Origin: Butyricimonas synergistica DSM 23225
GTDB taxonomy: Bacteria > Bacteroidota > Bacteroidia > Bacteroidales > Marinifilaceae
Direction of reading: 5' to 3'
Length of the DNA: 64,000 bases
NCBI RefSeq assembly: GCF_000379665.1
Contig: NZ_KB903367.1
Span: forward strand, 248,001 to 312,000
The first letter of the stretch is position 1, and each line of letters begins with the position of its first letter. A program made the translations under genes and the position numbers. A model generated the notes under the pieces. The model saw only the letters and a program-made list of their open reading frames with translations, searched no databases and was not told the DNA's origin. This document shows, piece by piece, positions 17,376 through 25,382 of the stretch.

Positions 17376-17398
17376 AAACGATCATTAATTGATCGTTT
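17376..17398. promoter_or_regulatory. Second AAACGATC dyad, candidate operator
   Basis: Nine-bp arms AAACGATCA and TGATCGTTT surround five bases (TTAAT). The half-site matches that in the palindrome at 17230-17257. The TTTTTT that follows could make it a weak terminator, but no gene ends before it. Confidence 0.45.
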
Positions 17399-17577
17399 TT
17401 TATGACACGTAATTGAGTCGATATCATATGTAAATATGGGGATTTTTGCATAAAGAATGTTTTCGTTTTGATTTACAGTGGAATTGTATGTGTTTATTGT
17501 AAATATTGGAAAATGTTTATCTACAATAATTTATTGGCGTTTGTAATGAAATAAACAAATAATTATACGTGCGAAAT

Positions 17578-18183
17578 ATGAAAAGATCACATGATGTTTT
17601 TTCAAGTTCGGTTGTCAGGAAATGTATATTGCTCTTGTTCATGAGCGGAATGACAACCTTTGCTTTTGCCCAGAAGTGGGGGGTAAAAACGAATTTATTG
17701 TATGACGTGACAACTACATTTAATCTAGGAGTGGAATTCGGGCTTGCTCCCCGGTGGACGTTTGATTTGTCGGGAAATTATAACCCTTGGACTTTAAACA
17801 AGGGCAAGAATAAAAAAATTAAGCATTACTTGGTACAACCTGAGTTGCGGTATTGGCTGTGCGAGAAGTTTCAAGGGCATTTTTTCGGTATTCATGCCGG
17901 GTTCTCTGAATTTAATTTTAGTGGTTACCGGATTCCTTTTTTGCCTAAACGTGTGAAAGATCATCGTTACGAGGGTTGGGCGTTATTGGGTGGTATTTCT
18001 TACGGTTACTCGTGGATATTGGGCAAGCGCTGGAACTTGGAGGCGACAGTCGGCGGCGGTTATATTTATTTCGACTATGACGCGTACGATTGCGAGAAAT
18101 GCGGTTCTTTCCGAGGCAACAACACGAAAGGGCGTTGGAACCTGACAAAGGCGGGGCTTACATTAGTTTACATGATAAAATAG
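17578..18183 (+). CDS. DUF3575 outer-membrane protein, first gene of the fimbrial locus
   Basis: The ATG at 17578 gives 201 residues; a GTG three codons earlier is possible but adds nothing. A signal peptide ends TFAFAQ and is followed by KWGVKTNLLYDVTTTFNLG, the start typical of DUF3575. The protein is small and strand-rich with aromatic residues (WTFDLSGNYNPW, HFFGIHAGFSEFNF), as expected of an eight-stranded outer-membrane barrel. DUF3575 genes regularly precede DUF3868 and FimA/Mfa-type fimbrillin genes in Bacteroidales. A role in fimbrial assembly or control is inferred from that linkage. It is 10 bases from the next gene. Confidence 0.82.
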   Translation: MKRSHDVFSSSVVRKCILLLFMSGMTTFAFAQKWGVKTNLLYDVTTTFNLGVEFGLAPRWTFDLSGNYNPWTLNKGKNKKIKHYLVQPELRYWLCEKFQGHFFGIHAGFSEFNFSGYRIPFLPKRVKDHRYEGWALLGGISYGYSWILGKRWNLEATVGGGYIYFDYDAYDCEKCGSFRGNNTKGRWNLTKAGLTLVYMIK

Positions 18184-18193
18184 ACGGAAAATT

Positions 18194-19465
18194 ATGAGAA
18201 CGAGAAATATATTGCCGGCTTGTTTGCTGGTACTCTTGTCGGGAGAGGCTTTCTCCCAGGTGAAGGTGGAAAATTCTTCGGTGAAGAAACAGAAACGGGA
18301 TGTTGAGGTGCGTTTCGAGATACGCGAAACGCCGGGATATGTCCGTAGCCGCCAGAAAATGGTGCTTCGCCCTTACTTGTACTCGGGCGTGGACACTCTG
18401 TGGTTGGCGCCTGCACAGTTATACGGGAAAATCCGTTACAAACGGGAGCGGCAGGAACAAACACTGGCGGGAAACCGTGATTGGACTCTGGAGGGGTATA
18501 ATAAATTGAAAGGCGCCACGTTGGTGTATGCCGAGTCGGCACGTTACGAGCGTTGGATGAAATCGGCGGGTTTGGGAATAGCTTATCACTTGGAAGGGTG
18601 TGGATGTGAATGTTGTGATGGCGATCAAGTAGTTCCGGTTGGTCCTGTATACGTTGCCCCGGAACCGGAAGTAATTCCTGTTACCCCGGCAGCGAAAAAC
18701 TTCGAAGTGCTGGAAGCGAAGAAACGCTGGAACTTCAGGGAGGAAATGAAAGTGTTTTTCCCCGTGTCGAAGACTGTGTTGCACGCCGACAAGTACGGGA
18801 ACCAGAAAACGTTGGATGATATTATAGCCGGGATTCGTGAGATTGGCGATAGGGAAAAATTGCGTTTGCAAGGCGTGGAAATCACGGGATTCGCTTCGCC
18901 CGAGGGAGGGGTAGCATTAAATACGCGTTTGGGAGAAGGGCGTGCCCGGGCGTTGAAAGATTATGTCCAAAAAGAGTTACCGGATTTGCGTGACGAGGAT
19001 TTCGTGTTGGTCAACGGTGTCGAGAACTGGGATGGATTGCGACAATTGGTGGCGGCATCAGACATGGAATATCGTGACGAAGTGTTGGGTATCCTTGACG
19101 ATGCATCGTTAGGCGCGGGGCGTAAAACCGCGTTGATGAAATTGGCGGGGGGCAAACCTTACCGCTATATGTTGAAGGAGTTCTACCCGGGATTGCGCAA
19201 CGCTTGCTACGTGTCGGTATTCTATGACGTGTTGGGCGACAAGGCGGCAGACGCCGTGAATGCCGCCAACGAGTTGATCCGTGCCGGGAAGTACGCCGAG
19301 GCGTTGAAGATGCTGGAGCCTTACAAGAATGACGATCGCACTTTCAATTCTATCGGGGTTTGCTACATGATGATGGAAGAGGAAGAAATTGCCATCGAGT
19401 GGTTCGAAAAAGCAATCCGTGCCGGACATGCCGGAGCAGAGAAAAATCTACAACAAATCAAATAA
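18194..19465 (+). CDS. DUF3868 / OmpA-like fimbrial-locus protein with TPR-like tail
   Basis: The 423-residue protein has a signal peptide ending AFSQ and a DUF3868 domain at about 20-130. An OmpA-like peptidoglycan-binding domain covers about 165-300 (EMKVFFPVSKTVLHAD, EITGFASPEGGVALNTRLGE, GRARALKDYV). The last 90 residues contain TPR-like helices (KYAEALKMLEPYKNDDRTFN, EEIAIEWFEKAIRAGHAGAE). It could tether the fimbrial machinery to the cell wall. A Cys cluster, GCGCECCDGD at about residues 136-145, lies between the first two domains and may bind metal or form disulfides. It is co-transcribed with the neighbours on both sides. Confidence 0.83.
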   Translation: MRTRNILPACLLVLLSGEAFSQVKVENSSVKKQKRDVEVRFEIRETPGYVRSRQKMVLRPYLYSGVDTLWLAPAQLYGKIRYKRERQEQTLAGNRDWTLEGYNKLKGATLVYAESARYERWMKSAGLGIAYHLEGCGCECCDGDQVVPVGPVYVAPEPEVIPVTPAAKNFEVLEAKKRWNFREEMKVFFPVSKTVLHADKYGNQKTLDDIIAGIREIGDREKLRLQGVEITGFASPEGGVALNTRLGEGRARALKDYVQKELPDLRDEDFVLVNGVENWDGLRQLVAASDMEYRDEVLGILDDASLGAGRKTALMKLAGGKPYRYMLKEFYPGLRNACYVSVFYDVLGDKAADAVNAANELIRAGKYAEALKMLEPYKNDDRTFNSIGVCYMMMEEEEIAIEWFEKAIRAGHAGAEKNLQQIK

Positions 19466-19522
19466 TTGTTAAACATAAATAGTTTGAATTAACTTTTAGT
19501 CCAAAATTTTAAATTAAAATCT

Positions 19523-20605
19523 ATGAAACTGAACAAGTTAGTGCTGGTTGCATTGATGGCTCTAGGAGCTGTCGCTTGTGACAAGAATGACGGGGAAGAA
19601 ACGAGTAAAGCCCCGAAAAGTGTGAGTTTGAAATTGGCGAACGTGAAAGCCATTTCAGCGAGATCCGGAGACGGAAAGCCTATTGTAGCCCCGGAAGGAG
19701 GTACCGTGAAAGCAACAATTAGTGATTTTCACGTGTTCTTCACGGATGGTATAAATTTGTATGAAGGAAAATCAAGTGCGGGAGAAACTACGGAACATGC
19801 CTTTACTATTACAAATAACCAGCTTCCGGAGAATATACAATTTCACTTTTTGCCTTACAGTGTGAATAAAGTGATTGTTGTTGGTAATGCGCAAGCTAAT
19901 AGTTCGGATTTCACGAACGTGAAAACTTATGCTGATTTGACCGCATTGAAAAAATCAATTGATGACCAACAAGATATTGAGAAATTGATCTTATGGGGAG
20001 AAGAAGAATTGACTTTCAAGAACAACGAAGACCATGGAAACTTGTATCAGGCAAGCGTAAATGTGGTACCGTTGATCGCTCGTTTCGAGATAGCCGGTTT
20101 TACTTGTAACTTTAGTGATCCGGCGAAGTATTCTGCAATCGAATTGAAACAAATTGCAGTTAATAATTACTACAAGCAAGCAACAATCTCGGGTGCAATT
20201 ACATCTGCTGATTTGTCCAAAGCAGATACGGATGAGGGGAATATCATGAAATTCTTGGTAGACGGAACCAGACCGGGATGGAGTCATGATGTCTTGGCTG
20301 CAACGTTGACTTCGACGAGCAACACGGATGATCATGCGAATGCCCCGTTCTACTATCATGTATATGGTGATGTCCAACCGGAATTCGTTTTGCAGGTTGT
20401 GGGTGACAATATGCCTCTTTTTGTTGTAACCAAAGGATTTATAAAAAATGGAGAGAATGCGGTGTTGACCGACTTCGCTGCCGGAAAGATTTACAAGTTA
20501 AATTTCACTTTTGATGATACCGTGTTTGAGCAACCGCAAAAATGCGTTAACGTGACAGTTGATGTTGTTGCGTGGGAAATCGTTCCCGTAACCCCGGCAT
20601 TCTGA
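19523..20605 (+). CDS. Major fimbrillin, FimA/Mfa1-type lipoprotein
   Basis: The 360-residue protein has a lipoprotein signal ending GAVAC. The usual two beta-sandwich fimbrillin domains follow (about 35-170 and 175-360). The end, VNVTVDVVAWEIVPVTPAF, matches the hydrophobic A1/A2 C-terminal strands of stalk fimbrillins. Such pilins reach the surface as lipoproteins and are cut by an Arg/Lys gingipain-like protease, then polymerise by strand exchange. A candidate cut site lies near SARSGDG at about residue 45. It is first of the structural subunits and more AT-rich than its neighbours, as is common for variable pilin genes. The Mfa2-type anchor gene follows 99 bases later. Confidence 0.85.
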   Translation: MKLNKLVLVALMALGAVACDKNDGEETSKAPKSVSLKLANVKAISARSGDGKPIVAPEGGTVKATISDFHVFFTDGINLYEGKSSAGETTEHAFTITNNQLPENIQFHFLPYSVNKVIVVGNAQANSSDFTNVKTYADLTALKKSIDDQQDIEKLILWGEEELTFKNNEDHGNLYQASVNVVPLIARFEIAGFTCNFSDPAKYSAIELKQIAVNNYYKQATISGAITSADLSKADTDEGNIMKFLVDGTRPGWSHDVLAATLTSTSNTDDHANAPFYYHVYGDVQPEFVLQVVGDNMPLFVVTKGFIKNGENAVLTDFAAGKIYKLNFTFDDTVFEQPQKCVNVTVDVVAWEIVPVTPAF

Positions 20606-20704
20606 TAAAGTTCTTTCGAGAGCGGAAATAATAATTGATGGCGAGAGGCGGGAGGTAAAGACTCCTCCCGTTCTCTCCAACTAAAAAAAGAAAAACATAC
20701 AGGT

Positions 20705-21574
20705 ATGAAATTAATAAAGGATGTCTTATTCATGCTACTGGCGGTAGGGATGTTCGGTAGTTGTATCAAGGAGGATTTGGATGATTGCCCGAAGTACAGC
20801 GTGAACACCTTGTCGTTGAGTTACAAGGGCGACGGAACTACCGAGATCTTCAACGAGAAGATCGAGAAAGTGGTTATGTATGTTTTCGACGAGAACGAAC
20901 AACTTGTAACGACGAGGGAGTTGACGAAAGAGGAGGTTGCTCAACGTGGCGTGACGATGCCGGACTTGGCTCCGGGGAGGTATCGCGTGGTGTGTTTCGG
21001 AAATATGCGGAACACGCAAACGAATGATTTGACGTGCGGTGATTGCGACAAGATGTATTGCGCTGCCGAGGAGTATTTTACCCGGAAGACAATTTCCGGG
21101 AATGATCCGCTTTATTACGCGTCGCTGGAAGTGGTGGTGACGGAGGAGGATCAACACTGGACACAGGAGTTCGAGAGTGCTCACTACAAAGTGTCGGTGG
21201 AAGTGGCGGGAGTTCCTGCCGAATCAAATTTGACGATTGAGTTGTGCAATGTTTTGCCTTACACGACTTTCGAGAACGTGGCGGGAGGTGAAGCGACAAC
21301 TTACGTGTTGGACTGTGATTATAAAGACGGGCTGCAAAGTGCTCTATCCCATATAATGCGCCACAAGGATCACTCGGAGGTGGACGTTTGCGTGCGCAAT
21401 GCCGGGGGGAAAGAGATGGCGAAGGTGAATCTCGCCGACTTCCTGGCTGCCAATCTCATGATCGATTGCACGAGGAACGAGGTACTGATAGCCATTCGCT
21501 TCGAGTTTAAGAATGCCGACGTGGAAGTGAGTGTACCAGAGTGGTATATCGAGATGGTGAAACCTGAATTTTAA
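20705..21574 (+). CDS. FimB/Mfa2-type fimbrial anchor lipoprotein
   Basis: The 289-residue lipoprotein signal ends FGSC. The mature start IKEDLDDCPKYSVNTLSLSY, with its 'D.C' after an acidic stretch, matches the Mfa2/FimB family. Blocks KVVMYVFDENEQLV and LAPGRYRVVCFGNM are also family features. In Porphyromonas these proteins cap the base of the fimbrium, fix it to the outer membrane and limit its length. The gene sits directly after the fimbrillin, as expected. Its base composition is higher in G+C than the fimbrillin gene. Confidence 0.85.
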   Translation: MKLIKDVLFMLLAVGMFGSCIKEDLDDCPKYSVNTLSLSYKGDGTTEIFNEKIEKVVMYVFDENEQLVTTRELTKEEVAQRGVTMPDLAPGRYRVVCFGNMRNTQTNDLTCGDCDKMYCAAEEYFTRKTISGNDPLYYASLEVVVTEEDQHWTQEFESAHYKVSVEVAGVPAESNLTIELCNVLPYTTFENVAGGEATTYVLDCDYKDGLQSALSHIMRHKDHSEVDVCVRNAGGKEMAKVNLADFLAANLMIDCTRNEVLIAIRFEFKNADVEVSVPEWYIEMVKPEF

Positions 21575-21585
21575 ACGAGACGATT

Positions 21586-23052
21586 ATGCAGAATATGAAA
21601 CGAATATTTTTAGCGGCGTTGCTCGCTGGTATCTTCTCCGGTTGCGCGGACGAGGAGCCGGAAGGTAAGGAGACTCGTGACGTGACCGTGCAGATGAACG
21701 TGGGGACGCGTGCCGCCCATCCGGATGGAACGGCGTTTGAATCGCTGCGGGTGTATGTTTTTTCCGCCGCGGGCCAAAGGATCGGTTACAAGCAATTCAC
21801 GGGGGAAGAGATCGCCGCCGGGAGTTGTCTGGTGGATATCAAGCAAGTCGTGGTAGGCGGGGAGCAGACGATGACGTATTACTTGGTTGCGGATGAAGGT
21901 GCCGTGACGATGAACAATCGTCCGTTGAATTTTCGAGAAACAATGACCGCTGGGGAGTTGGACGATATCGCTTTCGGGCTTGTGGTGAATAATAACAAAT
22001 TGCCTATGGTTTGCAAGGATAGCAGGACATTGTCCATGGACGATTATGAAGAGAATACGGTCCCGGGACACGAGGGGCATTGGCTCGTTCGGGACAACAC
22101 GCCCTTTCTGCTGAAGTATCCTTGCGGGAAACTGGAGCTTTATTTTGCCAAGGGACCTAACGTAACGGCGGACGGTCTGGTCGTACGTTCCGCCACGTTG
22201 TTGAGAGCGGGGTTGTTGGAGAAGAATTACGTGTTCCCGCCTGAACCCGGTAAATTGCAAGATATTCCTTCTTTCGGCACGGATATGCCGGTCGAGTTAT
22301 TGAACGAGGGGAAGGTGACAAAAAGTTTAGCGGCACGGACGACCGACGCCGGCGATTACGACTTGATGAACGATAACGTGTTTTTGTTCGAGAATAACCG
22401 GGGATCCCAAAACCCCGATGTGCAAGGTGATGCCGGGGGCAACGTGGTGCGTGTGGTCTATTCCGTGAACGGGGGGACAGAAAAGACGAAAGACATTTAT
22501 TTGCCGCCGGTTGAGCGAGGGCGTAATTACCGGGTATTCTGCTGGGTGGATTACCGCGGGGTGATAGAGATCGCGTATAGCGTGTTGCCGTGGAATGCGG
22601 AGGACGTGTACGAGTTGGACGGCGGGGCGCATCCCACGTATTCAAGCGCACCCTACACGGAAGGCGACTATAGCACGGACGTGTGGTATTCGGACGTGGA
22701 GGTGAATTATCCCTACCAGCGGGAAGGGTCCGTAACATTCGTGTTCGACATGCAGAGCAACCACTCGTGGACGCCGACACTGGTGGGCGGGGGCAACAAG
22801 TTCGAGATGGCGGTAATGCGTAGAGACGACAACGAGGTGATGCCGAGCGGGGCGCTCCCGAAAGGAACGTATTATATCACGGTGTGGCCGACGGACCAAT
22901 CCGGAGAGGGAGATGAAGTGTCGTTGCAGGTCACCTCGCGTTCTTTGACCGGGGAGTTTGAACCGTTATTAATAAACCCGGAAAGAAAATGGCCAGCGAC
23001 TGATGATAGCCAGTCCGAGATCACGATAAAACGCGTATCCCAGCAGCCGTAG
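21586..23052 (+). CDS. Fimbrial accessory lipoprotein (Mfa/Fim-like)
   Basis: A 488-residue lipoprotein with signal ending FSGC. The first domain (about 30-165) resembles a fimbrillin/Mfa2-type beta-sandwich (VTVQMNVGTRAAHPDGTAFE, LRVYVFSAAGQRIGY). A second domain ends in EIAYSVLPWNAEDVYELDGG near residue 350, a strand pattern seen at the end of fimbrillin domains. The last 130 residues (from SVTFVFDMQSNHSWTPTLVG) form a further beta domain. It is 11 bases after the anchor gene and clearly in the operon. It is likely a minor fimbrial component, comparable in position to FimC-E or Mfa3-5, but the exact counterpart is uncertain. Confidence 0.7.
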   Translation: MQNMKRIFLAALLAGIFSGCADEEPEGKETRDVTVQMNVGTRAAHPDGTAFESLRVYVFSAAGQRIGYKQFTGEEIAAGSCLVDIKQVVVGGEQTMTYYLVADEGAVTMNNRPLNFRETMTAGELDDIAFGLVVNNNKLPMVCKDSRTLSMDDYEENTVPGHEGHWLVRDNTPFLLKYPCGKLELYFAKGPNVTADGLVVRSATLLRAGLLEKNYVFPPEPGKLQDIPSFGTDMPVELLNEGKVTKSLAARTTDAGDYDLMNDNVFLFENNRGSQNPDVQGDAGGNVVRVVYSVNGGTEKTKDIYLPPVERGRNYRVFCWVDYRGVIEIAYSVLPWNAEDVYELDGGAHPTYSSAPYTEGDYSTDVWYSDVEVNYPYQREGSVTFVFDMQSNHSWTPTLVGGGNKFEMAVMRRDDNEVMPSGALPKGTYYITVWPTDQSGEGDEVSLQVTSRSLTGEFEPLLINPERKWPATDDSQSEITIKRVSQQP

Positions 23053-23090
23053 GATAACAATGATAGTGTATGACGAATTAGGAAAGATAT

Positions 23091-25376
23091 ATGGATAGAA
23101 TTAATAATCGTATCATTCGAGTACTGCTGGCAGTGTTGCTGTTGGCTGGATGTAGCCGGGATGGTGAATTGGCTGTCCCGGACGAGGGCAGGGACCGAAT
23201 CGTCCTGCGCATAGCCTCGGAGCGAGAGCAAATAGCCCGGGCGGTGAAGGAGGAGGGCACGTCTCTCGAGAGCAAGTTGGAAAAACTGGATGTCTTCATC
23301 TTCACGGCAGACGGCAAACGGGATTACCACGAGTCGGTGGCTCCCGCGGGAGGCACGGCGGTGTTGGACAAGGCGAAGTCGGACTTCGGCGTCAGGGAGC
23401 AGTATTCTATTTACCTGGTGGCAAACAGCGTGAACCCGAGTACCTCGTTGAATGAAGTGACGACGTTGTCCGACTTGTTGCGCGTGACGGAGACTTCGGC
23501 GGGGAACAGTCTCTTGTACCAGCTCGACCCCTTGGGGGAGAACGGTTCTTTCTTGATGAGTGGCAAAGCGGAGAGTGTGGTCTTGAACGATGAATCGGAC
23601 GAGAATACCGTGGTGGAGATCGGTTTAGCACGTGCCGCAGCCAAGATCGAGGTTACGCTGGTGGAGGGGATGAATACGAATGGCACGGATGACGAGGGAG
23701 ATGATTACCGTTTCCGGTTTGCCGACCGCTCGTCTTCTAATACTTTTCGATTGAACAATTGGTTGGCGACCTCTTTTGTGTTTCCGGAGGTGAATGCCGC
23801 TACCTTGCCCGCCGGGGCGACACCCCGGAAAGCGGCGCCTTACGCGGGAAACATTGTCTTCGGACCGACAGGGGAAGGGGATGCCCGTACCATCACGCTC
23901 ACAACGTATTCTTACTCGAATAACTGGACTGACGGGGGAGGTTTGTACGGGAACATGACTCACTTGGTGGTGCAAGTGCCTTACTTGGCTTACGACAATG
24001 CTTCGCGCTCCTATGCGACGGAACCGACGGTAAGTAATTATTACACGATTCCCGTGACGAACGGCACGCTTTTGAAACCGAATTACTTTTACCGCGTGAG
24101 GGTGACTTTACGTGGTGCCGGAGCGGACACGCCCGGCGGGGAAACGCCTTTGGAAGATATCGACTATTCCGTGGTGCCGTGGGAAGAGGTTGGGTTGGAA
24201 ATCGGCGGTTCGGTGGAGCCGCACTATTTGACCTTGAACGAGAACGAACTGGAGATGTTTAACTTGGCGGAAGATGGAACCTCGTTGATGTTTTCTTCCT
24301 CGAGCCAGGTGCAGGTTCGTAATGTAAGAGCTTATTTCTATAATAAATATGGGGTAGAAACGGCGGTCCCGACTAATATTTCAAACGAGATCAAGATTAC
24401 TCCCGATGAGACTTTAAACGGGAAGCTCGATATTTACAGCCCAGTCCCGACCAATAACCTGATCCGGTATATCGAGTTCGAGGTATGGAACGGTGATGAC
24501 GAGTGCGATCCGATTACCGTGACTGTCAAGCAGTATCCGCAGGAGTATATCACGTCGTATTTTGGGTATTATTCTTACCGGAGTGATTTCGGATTCCATT
24601 ACGAGAATCGGAATCAAACCCCTCGAAATGTATCGGTATCGTATGATCGCAACGGAAATAAAACACTCAATACATCAACAGGTGGTTTTTTTACATCTAA
24701 AGTAGTAGAAAATCAGCCTAGTAGCTATGATAATACAACGGACTATCCTATAAACTACTACTATTGGTTGTATAATGGTATGCGAACGACTAGAAGTGAA
24801 ACGGCTAATCCTCGAATGTACCATGTGCAGATAAATTCTTCTGCTTTACCGGAATTTCCGGCAGATGCTAAGTTTGATGCGGAATATAAAGATTTTACAT
24901 ATGAATTGGGTATTCCTCGAAAAGAGAACGGGCTTACGGCAAGGGATGAAGCGAATAATAAATTGGTATCTCCGTCCTTTATGATTGCTTCGCGTTTGGG
25001 GGCTGTTTCTGGAAATTTGTCAAATTATTCTGATGAAGTGGCTTATAAAATTGCGGCAGACCAGTGTGAACAGTACGTGGAGGTGTACTATCCCCGGGAT
25101 GAAAAAGGGAACAGGCTGAGAGACGAGAATGGAGATTTATTGCCGGCTGTCGTTTTAGATGACTGGCGTTTACCGACCAAGGCAGAGTTGTTGATTATTA
25201 TGCGTTACCAGGGGACTTCGAACCAGGGTACCGATGCAATGGATTATCTCTTGAACTGGGGATATTATATGAGTGCGGAAGGAAAAGTATTTAATCCTTA
25301 TTATAGCACAAGTTCTAGCTCAACAGCTATCCGTTGCGTGCGAGACCATTATGAAAATAAAGAGACTAAAAAATAA
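23091..25376 (+). CDS. Fimbrial accessory/tip-like lipoprotein with a C-terminal lectin-like block
   Basis: A 761-residue lipoprotein with signal ending LAGC. It has two fimbrillin-like domains (about 30-180 and 185-375), the second closing with DIDYSVVPWEEVGLEIGG. A BACON/Ig-like stretch follows (LTLNENELEMFNLAEDGTSL to TVTVKQYPQEYI). The C-terminal domain, from about residue 490, ends with DDWRLPTKAELLIIMRYQG and AIRCVRDH. That ending is found in fibrobacter-slime/DUF1566-like lectin-type domains at fimbrial tips. The last 780 bases are visibly richer in A+T than the rest of the gene, which suggests the ligand-binding end was exchanged by recombination. It is 39 bases after the previous gene and 7 before the next. 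Confidence 0.72.
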   Translation: MDRINNRIIRVLLAVLLLAGCSRDGELAVPDEGRDRIVLRIASEREQIARAVKEEGTSLESKLEKLDVFIFTADGKRDYHESVAPAGGTAVLDKAKSDFGVREQYSIYLVANSVNPSTSLNEVTTLSDLLRVTETSAGNSLLYQLDPLGENGSFLMSGKAESVVLNDESDENTVVEIGLARAAAKIEVTLVEGMNTNGTDDEGDDYRFRFADRSSSNTFRLNNWLATSFVFPEVNAATLPAGATPRKAAPYAGNIVFGPTGEGDARTITLTTYSYSNNWTDGGGLYGNMTHLVVQVPYLAYDNASRSYATEPTVSNYYTIPVTNGTLLKPNYFYRVRVTLRGAGADTPGGETPLEDIDYSVVPWEEVGLEIGGSVEPHYLTLNENELEMFNLAEDGTSLMFSSSSQVQVRNVRAYFYNKYGVETAVPTNISNEIKITPDETLNGKLDIYSPVPTNNLIRYIEFEVWNGDDECDPITVTVKQYPQEYITSYFGYYSYRSDFGFHYENRNQTPRNVSVSYDRNGNKTLNTSTGGFFTSKVVENQPSSYDNTTDYPINYYYWLYNGMRTTRSETANPRMYHVQINSSALPEFPADAKFDAEYKDFTYELGIPRKENGLTARDEANNKLVSPSFMIASRLGAVSGNLSNYSDEVAYKIAADQCEQYVEVYYPRDEKGNRLRDENGDLLPAVVLDDWRLPTKAELLIIMRYQGTSNQGTDAMDYLLNWGYYMSAEGKVFNPYYSTSSSSTAIRCVRDHYENKETKK

Positions 25377-25382
25377 ACGGTT

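Larger units (their letters stand above)
16800..17577. other. 778-base AT-rich intergenic region upstream of the fimbrial locus
   Basis: No credible gene is seen: the short open frames have no start context or recognisable protein. It holds 11-base tandem repeats (16961-17002), a 28-bp perfect palindrome (17230-17257) and a related dyad (17376-17398). It probably carries the promoter of the fimbrial operon, but I could not place that with confidence. Confidence 0.6.

Noticed and set aside
17376-17400. Dyad followed by TTTTTT as an intrinsic terminator
   Set aside because: No gene precedes it, and its half-site matches the palindrome upstream, so an operator is more likely.
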